In this document: positions 33,133-41,129 of the stretch, in pieces
How the letters are laid out: the number at the start of each line of letters is the position of its first letter
Numbering within the stretch: the stretch's first letter is position 1
Assembly: GCA_016234805.1 (NCBI GenBank)
Contig: JACRNU010000048.1
Coordinates: 1-47,589, forward strand
DNA from: Elusimicrobiota bacterium
GTDB lineage: Bacteria; Elusimicrobiota; Elusimicrobia; UBA1565; UBA9628
Direction of reading: 5' to 3'
Length of the DNA: 47,589 bases
Translations under genes and position numbers: made by a program
The notes under the pieces: model-generated
Database searches by the model: none
Told to the model about the DNA's origin: nothing
What the model saw: only the letters and a program-made list of their open reading frames with translations

Positions 33133-34872
33133 ATGACAAGGAACAATCGGTGGCTGGGCCTGGCCGTGGCAGCGGCGGCCTGCGGGGTCTTCTTCAACAG
33201 CCTGGGGGGCGGGTTCGTCCAGGATGACAGGCCGATCATCGCGGAGAATCCCTTGGTGCGCGGCCCGCTCTCCCTGGCCGGCATCTTCGGTTCTTCCTAT
33301 TGGCAGCGCGGGGAACCGTCCCGAACGACCAGCCGGCCTCCGGGAGGAGAGTATCGTCCTTTCTCGATCCTCAGCTACGCCCTGAATCAGAGGATATCCG
33401 GATGGGACCCCTTCTGGTTCCACCTCGTGAACATCGGCCTCCACGCTGCCGCGTGCCTCCTCTTGTTCCTCGTCTCGCAGATGCTGGGATTCCCGGCCGG
33501 AGCATCCTTCCTGGGGGCGCTCGCCTTCGCCGTGCTCCCGGTCCATGTCGAAGCCGTGAGCTCGATCGTGGGCCGGGCCGAGGTCCTGGGCACGGTCTTC
33601 GTGCTGACTGCCTGGCTGGTCCTTCACGAGGAGGGACGGTGGCCGCGGATCGCGGCCGGGATCGTGTTCTATGGCCTGGCTCTCCTGAGCAAGGAGTCCG
33701 CGGCCCCGTTCCCTGCCGTCCTCGTATTGGGCGAGGCCTACCGCTGCCGCGGGCGATGGAAGGGACTGGTCCAGCGCAGGCTGCTCCCGTGGCTGTCTGT
33801 TTTCGGCGCGCTGGCCCTGTACCTGGCCTGGCGCAAGGCCATCCTGGGTTCCGCGCTCCATGTCGCCGGCCCTTATTTCCCGACGCAAAGCACACCGGTC
33901 GTATGGCTGACCATGGCGAAGTTCCTCTTCCGCGGTTGGCTTTGGCCGATGGCCTCGGGACTGGGATTGTGCGCGGAGCACGGCCGTCCCGCCTTCCCGG
34001 ATGCCGGAGTCTCCGACCCCGCGGCCTGGCTGTCGCTGGCCCTGGCCGGCGGGGTCGCGGCGTGGGCGTTCCGGAGCTTCCTCCGCGGACGGGCCTCGTG
34101 GGCCTTCTCCGCGCTCGTCTTCTTCTGCTTGGCCGCGCCCCTGTCCAACCTCCTGGTCCCGATGGGGATCATCGGCGCGGAAAGGATCGAGTATCTCCCC
34201 TCCATCGGCTTCTGCCTCCTGCTCTCATGCCTCTGGGGAGCGGCGGCCCGGCGGAGCTCCCCATCCTGGTCCAAGGCGCTCGCGGCGGGCTGTCTCATCT
34301 GGTGGGCGTGCCTCACCGTGGAGCACAACCGCGCGTGGCGCGACGACGCGTCCTTCTACACGTCCGCGGCCTCCTGCGCGCCGGGACATCCCCGGGTGCT
34401 CTCGGGCCTGGGCATGGTCGCGGACCTCGCGGGCCGGAGGGCCGAGGCCCGGGATCTATATCGCCAGGCTCTGGCGATCGACCCGGACCTGGCCGGCGCC
34501 GCCTACAACATGGGGAAGTCCCTCTATGACGACGGGGATTGGCGCGGCGCCAAGGCATGGTTCCACGGGCTGGAAAGCCGTTCCCGGGCCGACAAGGACA
34601 CCCTCTGCTTCCTGGGCCTGATCGCGGAGCGGGAGGGGCGCAGCCGGGAAGCGCTGGCCTACTACGGCCGGGCGCTCGAGCGGGACCCCGCCTATCCCGA
34701 CGCGCGGCGCAACCTCGGACTGCTCCTTTATCGGATGGGAGATGCCCGGAATGCCGCCGGACAGCTGCGCGAGTACCTCAGGGTCTCGGGGCCGTCGAAA
34801 GACACCCGCGATGTCTCGGCCTTCCTGGAGGGTCTTGAGCCGCGGCCGCGGGCCTCATCCGCTATTCCCTGA
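33133..34872 (+). CDS. Multi-spanning membrane protein with C-terminal TPRs (TMTC-like, putative GT-C glycosyltransferase)
   Basis: 580 aa. About 10 membrane helices start after the ATG at 33133, which has GGAG 3 nt upstream; a TTG at 33088 overlapping the divergent start is less likely. GGGFVQDDRPIIAENP carries the Asp-Asp of the first lumenal loop, and YRPFSILSYALNQRISGWDPFWFHLVNIGLHA is the hallmark of TMTC/DUF1736-type proteins. LLSKESAAPFPAVLVL is also typical. The last ~200 residues are four or so tetratricopeptide repeats (YRQALAIDPDLAGAAYNMG, YGRALERDPAYPDARRNLG). Eukaryotic TMTCs are protein O-mannosyltransferases; bacterial ones are presumed polyprenyl-sugar-dependent glycosyltransferases, unproven. 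Confidence 0.8.
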   Translation: MTRNNRWLGLAVAAAACGVFFNSLGGGFVQDDRPIIAENPLVRGPLSLAGIFGSSYWQRGEPSRTTSRPPGGEYRPFSILSYALNQRISGWDPFWFHLVNIGLHAAACLLLFLVSQMLGFPAGASFLGALAFAVLPVHVEAVSSIVGRAEVLGTVFVLTAWLVLHEEGRWPRIAAGIVFYGLALLSKESAAPFPAVLVLGEAYRCRGRWKGLVQRRLLPWLSVFGALALYLAWRKAILGSALHVAGPYFPTQSTPVVWLTMAKFLFRGWLWPMASGLGLCAEHGRPAFPDAGVSDPAAWLSLALAGGVAAWAFRSFLRGRASWAFSALVFFCLAAPLSNLLVPMGIIGAERIEYLPSIGFCLLLSCLWGAAARRSSPSWSKALAAGCLIWWACLTVEHNRAWRDDASFYTSAASCAPGHPRVLSGLGMVADLAGRRAEARDLYRQALAIDPDLAGAAYNMGKSLYDDGDWRGAKAWFHGLESRSRADKDTLCFLGLIAEREGRSREALAYYGRALERDPAYPDARRNLGLLLYRMGDARNAAGQLREYLRVSGPSKDTRDVSAFLEGLEPRPRASSAIP

Positions 34873-34893
34873 AGCCGTCGGCCGAGGCCGTCA

Positions 34894-34922
34894 TTGATGA
34901 GCCCCCGTCGACTTTGTATCAT
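34894..34922 (+). promoter_or_regulatory. Promoter for the phosphopentomutase-like gene, leaderless geometry
   Basis: TTGATG (34894-34899), 17 bp, TATCAT (34917-34922), then 8 nt to the ATG at 34931. One of the clearest cases in the window, because both hexamers and the spacing are good. Confidence 0.6.
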
Positions 34923-34930
34923 GAGCCGTC

Positions 34931-36157
34931 ATGGCGAAGAAACCCATCGTGCTGCTCGCGGTCCTCGACGCGGTCGGGCTCACCACCCTGGAATACCTCC
35001 TCCGTTCTCACAAGGGCAAGGTCCGGTTCCCCAACCTCTCGCGCCTCGGCCTGGGCCGGCTCGTGGCCCCGGACCTCAAGTCCCGGTTCGGCAGGGACGC
35101 CGGCCGTTCCCTGGCCGCGGCGGTGGATCAGGCCTCGGCCTCGGCGGACAGCGTCATCGGCCATCGGGAGATGGTGGGCATCGTGGACGGCCGGACCTAC
35201 GGCCTCTTCCCGGAGGGCTTCCCCCCCGATTTCATCGCGGACCTGGAGACCAGGATCGGCCGCAAGACCATCTACAACAGGATGGCGGGCGGCATCGAGG
35301 CCATCGAGGCCAATGCCGCGGAGCACGCCAGGACCGGCCGGCCCATCGTCTACGCCAGCAAGTGCGACCCCGTCATCCAGGTGGCCATGGATGAGGCCGT
35401 CATCCCGGTCCGGGAGCAGCACGCCATCGGCGATGCCGCCTTCGAGCTCGCCCGGAAGCGCGGCATCCCCGTGACCCGTTGCATCGCTCGGGCCTATGTC
35501 CGGTCCGCGGGCGGGGAGGTCGCGCGCACGCCCAACCGGCATGACACGGTCATCCCCATGGATGCCCGGACGCTCGTCGACGTGTTGTCCGACGCGCGGG
35601 TCTGGACCGTGGCCGTGGGCAAGACCAGCGACCTGGTGAACACCCGCTACCACGACGCCCTCAAGCTCACGGACCGCGCCTTCCTCGACCCGGGGCTCGG
35701 TCTGCGCTTCGTCCACCCGAAGGGGAAGGACACCAATCCCTTCGTGACCCAGGGCGTGATCAATGCCCTGGCCGCGGCCCGGGCCTCGTACCGGCCCAAC
35801 GGGACCTTCATCTTCTCCAACTTCGTGGATTGCGACAGCCTCTACGGCCACACGCGGGACGTCTCAGGCGCCTTGGCCAGCATCGCGGAGTTCGATCGTG
35901 TCCTGCCGCTGCTGGAGCGCGGCCTCGGGCCCGGGGGACTGCTCATCCTGACCGCGGACCACGGCATGGAGCACCGGCCGGATTACGGCTACCACCACAA
36001 GGAGCCCTTGCCGCTCATCATCGAGAGGGTAGGCGGCCGCGCCTCCCGGCAATTCCGTGTGCCGCGGATCTCCGAGGGCCTGACCGGGATCGGCCGGCTG
36101 GTCGCGGAGGAGTTCGGCTGCGGGAAGGCCTACAGGGTCACGAAGGTGGCGGCGTAG
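34931..36157 (+). CDS. Phosphopentomutase-like enzyme (DeoB / alkaline phosphatase superfamily)
   Basis: 408 aa. It follows DeoB block by block: VLDAVGL (metal Asp), ADSVIGHREMVGI, VTRCIARAYVRSAGGEVART followed by PNRHDTVIP, VAVGKTSDLVN, FSNFVDCDSLYGHTRDVSG and LTADHGMEH. DeoB interconverts ribose-1- and ribose-5-phosphate in nucleoside salvage using two Mn ions. The usual phosphorylated Thr in a TTGHWEMMG-type motif appears to be replaced (SVIGHREMVG), so the enzyme may use another residue or have a different substrate. No nucleoside phosphorylase gene is adjacent. Ends 5 nt before a long hairpin shared with the convergent gene. Confidence 0.75.
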   Translation: MAKKPIVLLAVLDAVGLTTLEYLLRSHKGKVRFPNLSRLGLGRLVAPDLKSRFGRDAGRSLAAAVDQASASADSVIGHREMVGIVDGRTYGLFPEGFPPDFIADLETRIGRKTIYNRMAGGIEAIEANAAEHARTGRPIVYASKCDPVIQVAMDEAVIPVREQHAIGDAAFELARKRGIPVTRCIARAYVRSAGGEVARTPNRHDTVIPMDARTLVDVLSDARVWTVAVGKTSDLVNTRYHDALKLTDRAFLDPGLGLRFVHPKGKDTNPFVTQGVINALAAARASYRPNGTFIFSNFVDCDSLYGHTRDVSGALASIAEFDRVLPLLERGLGPGGLLILTADHGMEHRPDYGYHHKEPLPLIIERVGGRASRQFRVPRISEGLTGIGRLVAEEFGCGKAYRVTKVAA

Positions 36158-36162
36158 CGGCT

Positions 36163-36200
36163 CTCAAAGCATTCAGCGCTCAAGCGCTGAATGCTTTGAG
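36163..36200. terminator. 18-bp perfect hairpin between convergent genes, overlapping a stop codon
   Basis: CTCAAAGCATTCAGCGCT (36163-36180) pairs exactly with 36183-36200 around a 2-nt loop. The right arm is the last codons (LKAFSA) of the minus-strand gene and the loop holds its stop. Placed 5 nt after the phosphopentomutase-like stop, it can serve as terminator for both strands. Confidence 0.7.
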
Positions 36201-37025
36201 GATCATCCGGAAGCAGTCCAGGTAGGTCTTGGCCTTGGCTTCGTCGAGATCCCGGTAGGGGATGGTGACGGAGATGGCCTTGCCGTAGGCTTCGTTGTCG
36301 TCAGGGAACACGCCCCGGCAGGCCTCCCGGTCCGTCTCCGGGCAGACTTCCTTGGAGACGATGATGGTGAGCTTCTCCATGGCCCAGAGCATGATCGCGT
36401 CGCGCCAGCGGTTCGTCTTGCTGGACCGCAGACGCAGGGTCGGGCTGGGCTGGAGCCCCTTGTTGGTCCGCATGCGCCAGGTCAGGGTCGGATCATCTCC
36501 GAAGATCTCGAGCGCCTGCTTCCAGAACGCCGAGAATTTCTCGGCGTCCGAGCCGGGAGCCTGGCGGACCTTTCCCATGTAGTCCGCGAAAGCGTCGCTC
36601 TCTTTCTTGGCCAGTTCGGGCTTGACGGTGGAGATCTTCGGCTCAGCCGGCTTGACCCGGGCGCGCTCGAACTCCAGGGCCTCCGAATCCGACGGCCGCT
36701 CGAACTGTCCCACGAACAGGAAGATGCGCTCCGAGGCCAGGAAGTCGCGCACGAGGACCTTCTTCCCCGAGACGCCCGTGACTTTGTAGATGTTGTCGTC
36801 CTTGAGGTTCTTGAGCAGTTCGCCGGGCTTGATGGATTCAAGGAACAGGCCGGCGGGCGCTTCGGGTGCGGGCGCGGGGATCTGCTGCGCCGCGGCGGGT
36901 TCCGGGGCCTGTGGCGAGGCCGGCACGGCTTCGGCGACGACCGGCTCCGGATGCGGGGGCTCGGCCGGCAGCGCCTGCCCTGCCGTCTGCTGGTCTTTCG
37001 CGAGGTCTTCGTGTTCCATGTTCAT
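36180..37025 (-). CDS. Protein of unknown function, Pro/Ala-rich N-terminus
   Basis: 281 aa from ATG 37025 (MNMEHEDLAKDQQ; 37019 is an alternative). Residues 15-60 are Pro/Ala/Glu-rich and likely disordered. The rest is a soluble alpha/beta domain: GELLKNLKDDNIYKVTGVSG, LVRDFLASERIFLFVGQFER, and NKGLQPSPTLRLRSSKTNRW followed by RDAIMLWAMEKL. No membrane segment or signal. I recognise no family. The gene lies 13 nt after the large AsmA gene on the same strand. An extended -10 (TGCTAATAT, minus 37038-37030) lies just before the ATG, so it may also be transcribed on its own. Confidence 0.65.
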   Translation of the reverse strand: MNMEHEDLAKDQQTAGQALPAEPPHPEPVVAEAVPASPQAPEPAAAQQIPAPAPEAPAGLFLESIKPGELLKNLKDDNIYKVTGVSGKKVLVRDFLASERIFLFVGQFERPSDSEALEFERARVKPAEPKISTVKPELAKKESDAFADYMGKVRQAPGSDAEKFSAFWKQALEIFGDDPTLTWRMRTNKGLQPSPTLRLRSSKTNRWRDAIMLWAMEKLTIIVSKEVCPETDREACRGVFPDDNEAYGKAISVTIPYRDLDEAKAKTYLDCFRMILKAFSA

Positions 37026-37038
37026 GGAGATATTAGCA

Positions 37039-40000
37039 TTACTGCGACTTCTGGCGGACACAATACGGGTGGTCCTTGGGACAGGCCTCCCCGCCGAGCG
37101 AGACTTTGGTCTTCGGGTTGTCCATGGGACCCGCGGCGTAGACGGTGGCGCCGAGCTTGCCGCCCTTGCCCCCTCCGATCCACACCTCGACGGTCTTGGC
37201 GGGGAGGTTGACGGTGCCCTGGATGGCCGCGCCGGTCTTGCTGCTGCAGACGTAAGCTTTCGGATAGGACGGGCTCGTCCCCGAGATCGTGAGGACGCCT
37301 TTCTTGAAGGCGTAGCGGTTGTCGACGAACAGGAAGTCCATGGTGTTGATCCCCGGCAAGCCGGGGACGAGCGCGGCGATGGCGTTGAGAGAGGAGACCG
37401 GCTGAGCCAATGCCTTGAGCGAGGGTTCGGACTTCAGGAACTGGACGAGGTTGTTGACCTTGCCTCCCGAGGTGGCGCAGGAATCCACCTTGGACTCGTT
37501 CCCCGGGATCTTCACGGGCATGCCTACGAAGAGCTCGGCGGCGCCCGTGATCTCGTCGAGCTCCGGCGTGATGTCCACCAGGTCGGTCTTGAAGTAGATG
37601 TCGTTGAGGTTGAGGTTCTGGTGGTCGAGCTGGCGGATGACGAGGGAGCTCTTGAGGTCGAGCTTGCCGGCCGACGCCGCCGCGGCCGTGGACTTGGCCG
37701 AGGCCGCCGCGCCCGAGGACTGCAGGGATGCCTTGGCCGCGGCGAACTGAGCCTTGGCGTCGAGCAGCTTGGCGAGATCGAGGTAGCCGAATTCCCCATT
37801 GAGCTCGACCTTGGGATTCGGGGTGAGGTAGTCCTTGGCCTCGACCCAGAGCGTGAAACGCTCCCCGCCGACGCGGCCCTCGAGAGGCTCGAGTTTCGGT
37901 CCGCCGAACTTGTAGATCCTGATCAGGTCTTCGCTGGCGTCCATCTCTCCGCTGAAGTCCGCGATATCGAGCCCGTAGACCTTGGCGCCGACCTTCTGGA
38001 ACACGAGGTAGCCCTTGAGCTTGTCGATCTCCATGGCCCCGAGCCGGCCTTCGACGCGGCTGATCTGGCCGAAGAAGCTCCCTGACGGCTTGAACCCCTT
38101 GGTGAGCGGGGAGATGTTGGCGATGGAGTCCAGGGTGACCTGCACGGTGCTGACCTTCATGTAGAAGTACCACTGCCGCAGGTCCATCCTGGCCGGATCG
38201 AGCAGGTTGAGCTTGGTGTTCTGGTCCGTCCGGAACACCATCTTGACCACGCTCTTGCCCATGGTGACGCCGAAGAAGCTGGGGCGGAGCACGTCCGGGG
38301 TCCCCTTGAGGTCGAACTCGAGTTCCGTGGCCGGGACCTCGAGGCCTTCCGGCACGCCGGGCAGGGGGACATCGGCGCTCTTGAACGCGGGAAGCCTGAT
38401 CTTCCCCTCGAGCTGGAAGTCCGGGTCGAGCTTGCCTGCCAGGATCTTCTTCGCGACGGCCTTGAGGGTGACGCTGCTGTCTTTGGCCTTCACGGTGAGG
38501 CCCTCGATGACGGCGTCCTCTCCCGAGACCTTGATGCTGCCGTCGATCGACATGTCCGGGATCGCGACTTTTTGAGGCAGGTTGGGGATGGGGAACGGGA
38601 TGTCCGAGGTCGTCAGGCCCGAAAGGCGCAGGTCGACCTTGGCCTCCACGTCCGCGGAGGGCTTGCCGGAGGCGAGCCTAGCGACGGTCCCCGAGACCGT
38701 GACCTTGCCGAGCCGGGCCACGCTCACCATGAAGCCGGCGAGCTTCGCGGTATCGTCGGCGAAGGAGACCTTGCCCGAGGCTTCGATCGGAGGGATGGAG
38801 AGCCCCGTCGGGATGGAGGTCGAGAGCGCGATCGGGAGGTCGGAGAGCTTGGTCTCGGGGATCTTCAGGGAGACGGTCAGGTCGGGCTCGGGCGTCTTGC
38901 CGGTCAGGCGGTGGACGGCCCCGGTGAGGGAGACCTGCCCGAATCGGGTCTCGACACGCAGTCCGTCGAGGTCGAGCGTGTCGCCCTTGAGCGCGGCCTT
39001 CCCCTCGATCTTCGCCGCCGGCAGGATCAGCCCCTTGGGCACCGAGGCCGGCAAGGCCATGGGCAGGTCCGTGGTCCTGATCTCGGGGATGTCCAGGTTC
39101 ATCGCGACCGAGGCCTCGATCTCGGGCTTGGGGCTCAGCGGCTTGCGTACGGTGCCCGACACCGTGATCTTGCCGAACTTGGTCTGGATCTCGGTCGCGG
39201 AGACCGATGCCGTGTCGCCCGCCAGAGACATCTTGCCCTGGGCCTTGACCGCGGGCACGACGAGACCGGCCGGGACGGACTTGAGGTACGGCTGGACCTC
39301 GGCCGGCAAATCGGAGAGCTTGAACTCGGGCGTGTCGAGGGTCATCGTCATTTGGCCCTGCATCTGCGGCTTGTCCGAAAGGGCCTTGAGCATGGTCCCC
39401 TGCCCGTCCACCCGCACCAAGGGGGGCACGCGCACGATGATGTTGTCGACCTTGATATCCCCCCGCTCGAAGCTTCCCCCGAAGCGGACCATGGCTTCGG
39501 GGACCTTGACCTTGGGCACGCCCAGGAACTGCAGCCCCTCGGTCGAGAAGCCCTTGGAGACGACGTCGATCTCCCCCTTGAAGTCCGGCAGGGGTTCGGT
39601 TTTGAGACTCGAGAGGTGGGCGTTGGCCACGTTGACTTCAAGCATCGTGACGCCCTTGAGGCCCAGTTCGGCCCGGAGGTCCATGTCCGGGGCCGAAAGG
39701 TTCTTGACCTGTCCGGTCGCGGACAGGGTGATGCCGGCGTATTCGACGACGAGCTTCTTCGCGGAGGCGGACATCTTGGAGAGCTTGCCGTCGGCGTAGT
39801 TCGCCCGGCCTTTCCAGGCGAGCTTGGCGTCGTAGGTCTTCCCCCCGTACCGGGCGTTGACCCCGAGGGAGACATCCGCCTCGAAGGGGGCCGAAACACC
39901 GAGGTTCCAGGCAGAGGCGTTGATCCCGGTGAGGAGGACTTTCGCTCCCAGGGCTTCATCCGTGAAGGATATCTCCCCGTCTTCGATCGCGGCCTCGGAG

Positions 40001-40479
40001 ACCCTCAGGTCGAACGGCATGGAGGCCGGCGCGGCCGACGCTGGGGCTTTGGAGGGCGCGGTCGCGGTGGAGGCCGCCATCAGATCGGAGAAATTGAAGG
40101 TCCCGTCCTTTCGGCGCTGGACCTGGATCTTGACCCCGGAGGCCTTGAGGCGGTCCACCACCACGCTGCGGTGGAGCAGGGGCATGAGCTTGAGCTTGAG
40201 CTGGAAGGAGTCCGCGCTGACGAACCTCCCGGCCTTGAAGTCGGGCTTCTCGGAGATCTCGATCCCCTTGATGACGAGCCCGCTCAGGACGCCGAGATCC
40301 ACGGACTGGAGCTTGACCTCCCGGTCGAGGAACTTCCGGGATTGGGTGAGGATGAGCTCCCGCGCCTTATCCGGAGGAAGGTATTTCTTCAGGGCCACGC
40401 TGAGCGCCGCCAAGGCCACGACGGCCAGGATCGCCAGCGCTGCCGCGACCTTCACGAGCAAGCCGAGTCTTTTCTTCAT
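37039..40479 (-). CDS. Large AsmA-family envelope protein (paralogue 2)
   Basis: 1146 aa. The N-terminal membrane helix (AAALAILAVVALAALSVAL) and LPPDKARELILTQSRKFLDREVKLQSVDLGVLSGLVIKGIEISE mark an AsmA domain, homologous to the 788-aa protein at 18954-21320. The middle holds about five tandem units of 76-81 residues with the pattern PExKLSDLP, SVPxGLxxPAxKxxGK, GDT, FGKVTVSGTV. Two cysteines near the C-terminus (SCATSGG and CSSKTG) and two more (CPKDHPYC) may form disulphides. Long repeat-rich AsmA proteins form hydrophobic grooves that carry phospholipid to the outer membrane in other bacteria; that role is inferred here. GGAGG is 9 nt before the ATG, and TATCAT (40509-40504) is a likely -10. 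Confidence 0.83.
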   Translation of the reverse strand: MKKRLGLLVKVAAALAILAVVALAALSVALKKYLPPDKARELILTQSRKFLDREVKLQSVDLGVLSGLVIKGIEISEKPDFKAGRFVSADSFQLKLKLMPLLHRSVVVDRLKASGVKIQVQRRKDGTFNFSDLMAASTATAPSKAPASAAPASMPFDLRVSEAAIEDGEISFTDEALGAKVLLTGINASAWNLGVSAPFEADVSLGVNARYGGKTYDAKLAWKGRANYADGKLSKMSASAKKLVVEYAGITLSATGQVKNLSAPDMDLRAELGLKGVTMLEVNVANAHLSSLKTEPLPDFKGEIDVVSKGFSTEGLQFLGVPKVKVPEAMVRFGGSFERGDIKVDNIIVRVPPLVRVDGQGTMLKALSDKPQMQGQMTMTLDTPEFKLSDLPAEVQPYLKSVPAGLVVPAVKAQGKMSLAGDTASVSATEIQTKFGKITVSGTVRKPLSPKPEIEASVAMNLDIPEIRTTDLPMALPASVPKGLILPAAKIEGKAALKGDTLDLDGLRVETRFGQVSLTGAVHRLTGKTPEPDLTVSLKIPETKLSDLPIALSTSIPTGLSIPPIEASGKVSFADDTAKLAGFMVSVARLGKVTVSGTVARLASGKPSADVEAKVDLRLSGLTTSDIPFPIPNLPQKVAIPDMSIDGSIKVSGEDAVIEGLTVKAKDSSVTLKAVAKKILAGKLDPDFQLEGKIRLPAFKSADVPLPGVPEGLEVPATELEFDLKGTPDVLRPSFFGVTMGKSVVKMVFRTDQNTKLNLLDPARMDLRQWYFYMKVSTVQVTLDSIANISPLTKGFKPSGSFFGQISRVEGRLGAMEIDKLKGYLVFQKVGAKVYGLDIADFSGEMDASEDLIRIYKFGGPKLEPLEGRVGGERFTLWVEAKDYLTPNPKVELNGEFGYLDLAKLLDAKAQFAAAKASLQSSGAAASAKSTAAAASAGKLDLKSSLVIRQLDHQNLNLNDIYFKTDLVDITPELDEITGAAELFVGMPVKIPGNESKVDSCATSGGKVNNLVQFLKSEPSLKALAQPVSSLNAIAALVPGLPGINTMDFLFVDNRYAFKKGVLTISGTSPSYPKAYVCSSKTGAAIQGTVNLPAKTVEVWIGGGKGGKLGATVYAAGPMDNPKTKVSLGGEACPKDHPYCVRQKSQ

Positions 40480-40516
40480 GTCGCCACCGGTCCTCCGCGG
40501 AAGATGATATCATTCT

Positions 40517-40566
40517 GGTGTCAGACGTTAAGCAATAAAAGCATCTATTTCTTAACGTCTGACACC
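40517..40566. repeat. REP-like hairpin, 16-bp perfect stem (GGTGTC...GACACC)
   Basis: GGTGTCAGACGTTAAG (40517-40532) pairs exactly with CTTAACGTCTGACACC (40551-40566) around an 18-nt AT-rich loop. It lies between the divergent AsmA and CBS promoters. Its form is like the palindromes moved by REP-associated Y1 transposases, but no such transposase is in the window. Confidence 0.75.
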
Positions 40567-40586
40567 GGCTTGCGTCGGCTGTCTGC

Positions 40587-40616
40587 TTGCGTTGGGTTCC
40601 GGCTGTTTTCTAATAT
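40587..40616 (+). promoter_or_regulatory. Promoter for the CBS gene, leaderless geometry
   Basis: TTGCGT (40587-40592), 18 bp, TAATAT (40611-40616), 6 nt to the ATG at 40623. No Shine-Dalgarno. Confidence 0.5.
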
Positions 40617-40622
40617 CAGGAC

Positions 40623-41030
40623 ATGGAAACCGCAACCAGGCTCATGAAGCGCAAGCTCGTCACCGTGGCGCTCAAGGCGAGCGCGGCCGAGGCCGCCCGG
40701 GTGATGAAGAAGGGCAATACCGGCTCCGTGTTCGTCGGCTCCCTCCCCAATCCTGACGGCATCTTCACCGAACGCGACCTCGCCCGCAAGGTCGTGGCCG
40801 AGGGTCTCGACCCTGAAAAGACGCCGGTCGAGACCGTCATGACCCGCAAGCTCGTCACCGTGGACTGCTCAGAGCCCCTGGAGAAGGTCTTTTCCGCCCT
40901 GGCCAAAGGGAACTTCCGGCACCTCCCCATCACGGACCGCGGGGGCGTGGTGGGCATGATATCCCTGACCGACCTCGCCAATGTCTTCCGCCAGTTGGCG
41001 GAAGACGAGAAGTTTCTCGACTCTTACTGA
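40623..41030 (+). CDS. CBS-domain pair protein
   Basis: 135 aa made of two CBS motifs only (a Bateman module): METATRLMKRKLVTVALKAS with GSVFVG and GIFTERDLARKV, then VMTRKLVTVDCSEPLEKVF with RHLPITDRGGVVGMISLTD. Such stand-alone proteins bind adenine nucleotides or other ligands and act as energy sensors, but the partner is unknown. It stands alone, flanked on both sides by REP-like palindromes. Near its end two short perfect hairpins occur in the coding strand (40983-41006 and 41006-41019). Confidence 0.88.
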   Translation: METATRLMKRKLVTVALKASAAEAARVMKKGNTGSVFVGSLPNPDGIFTERDLARKVVAEGLDPEKTPVETVMTRKLVTVDCSEPLEKVFSALAKGNFRHLPITDRGGVVGMISLTDLANVFRQLAEDEKFLDSY

Positions 41031-41064
41031 CACTGGTGGTGCCTCGGACGGTGCCTGTTCTGCT

Positions 41065-41116
41065 GGTGCCAGGCACCTAAACCGGGACTGCCGCATCGGG
41101 CCTGGTGCCAGGCACC
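41065..41116. repeat. Paired REP-like palindromes (GGTGCCAGGCACC twice)
   Basis: GGTGCCAGGCACC occurs at 41065-41077 and 41104-41116, within 41031-41129 which holds no gene. Further partial GGTGCC copies lie at 41038 and 41050. The array sits between two convergent genes and may also terminate transcription. Confidence 0.7.
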
Positions 41117-41129
41117 TGCCACTGGACCA

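Noticed and set aside
38572..40647. 691-codon plus-strand frame opposite the large AsmA gene
   Set aside because: Composition is Gly/Arg/Asp/Leu-biased without any domain, while the opposite strand encodes a clear AsmA protein with repeats.
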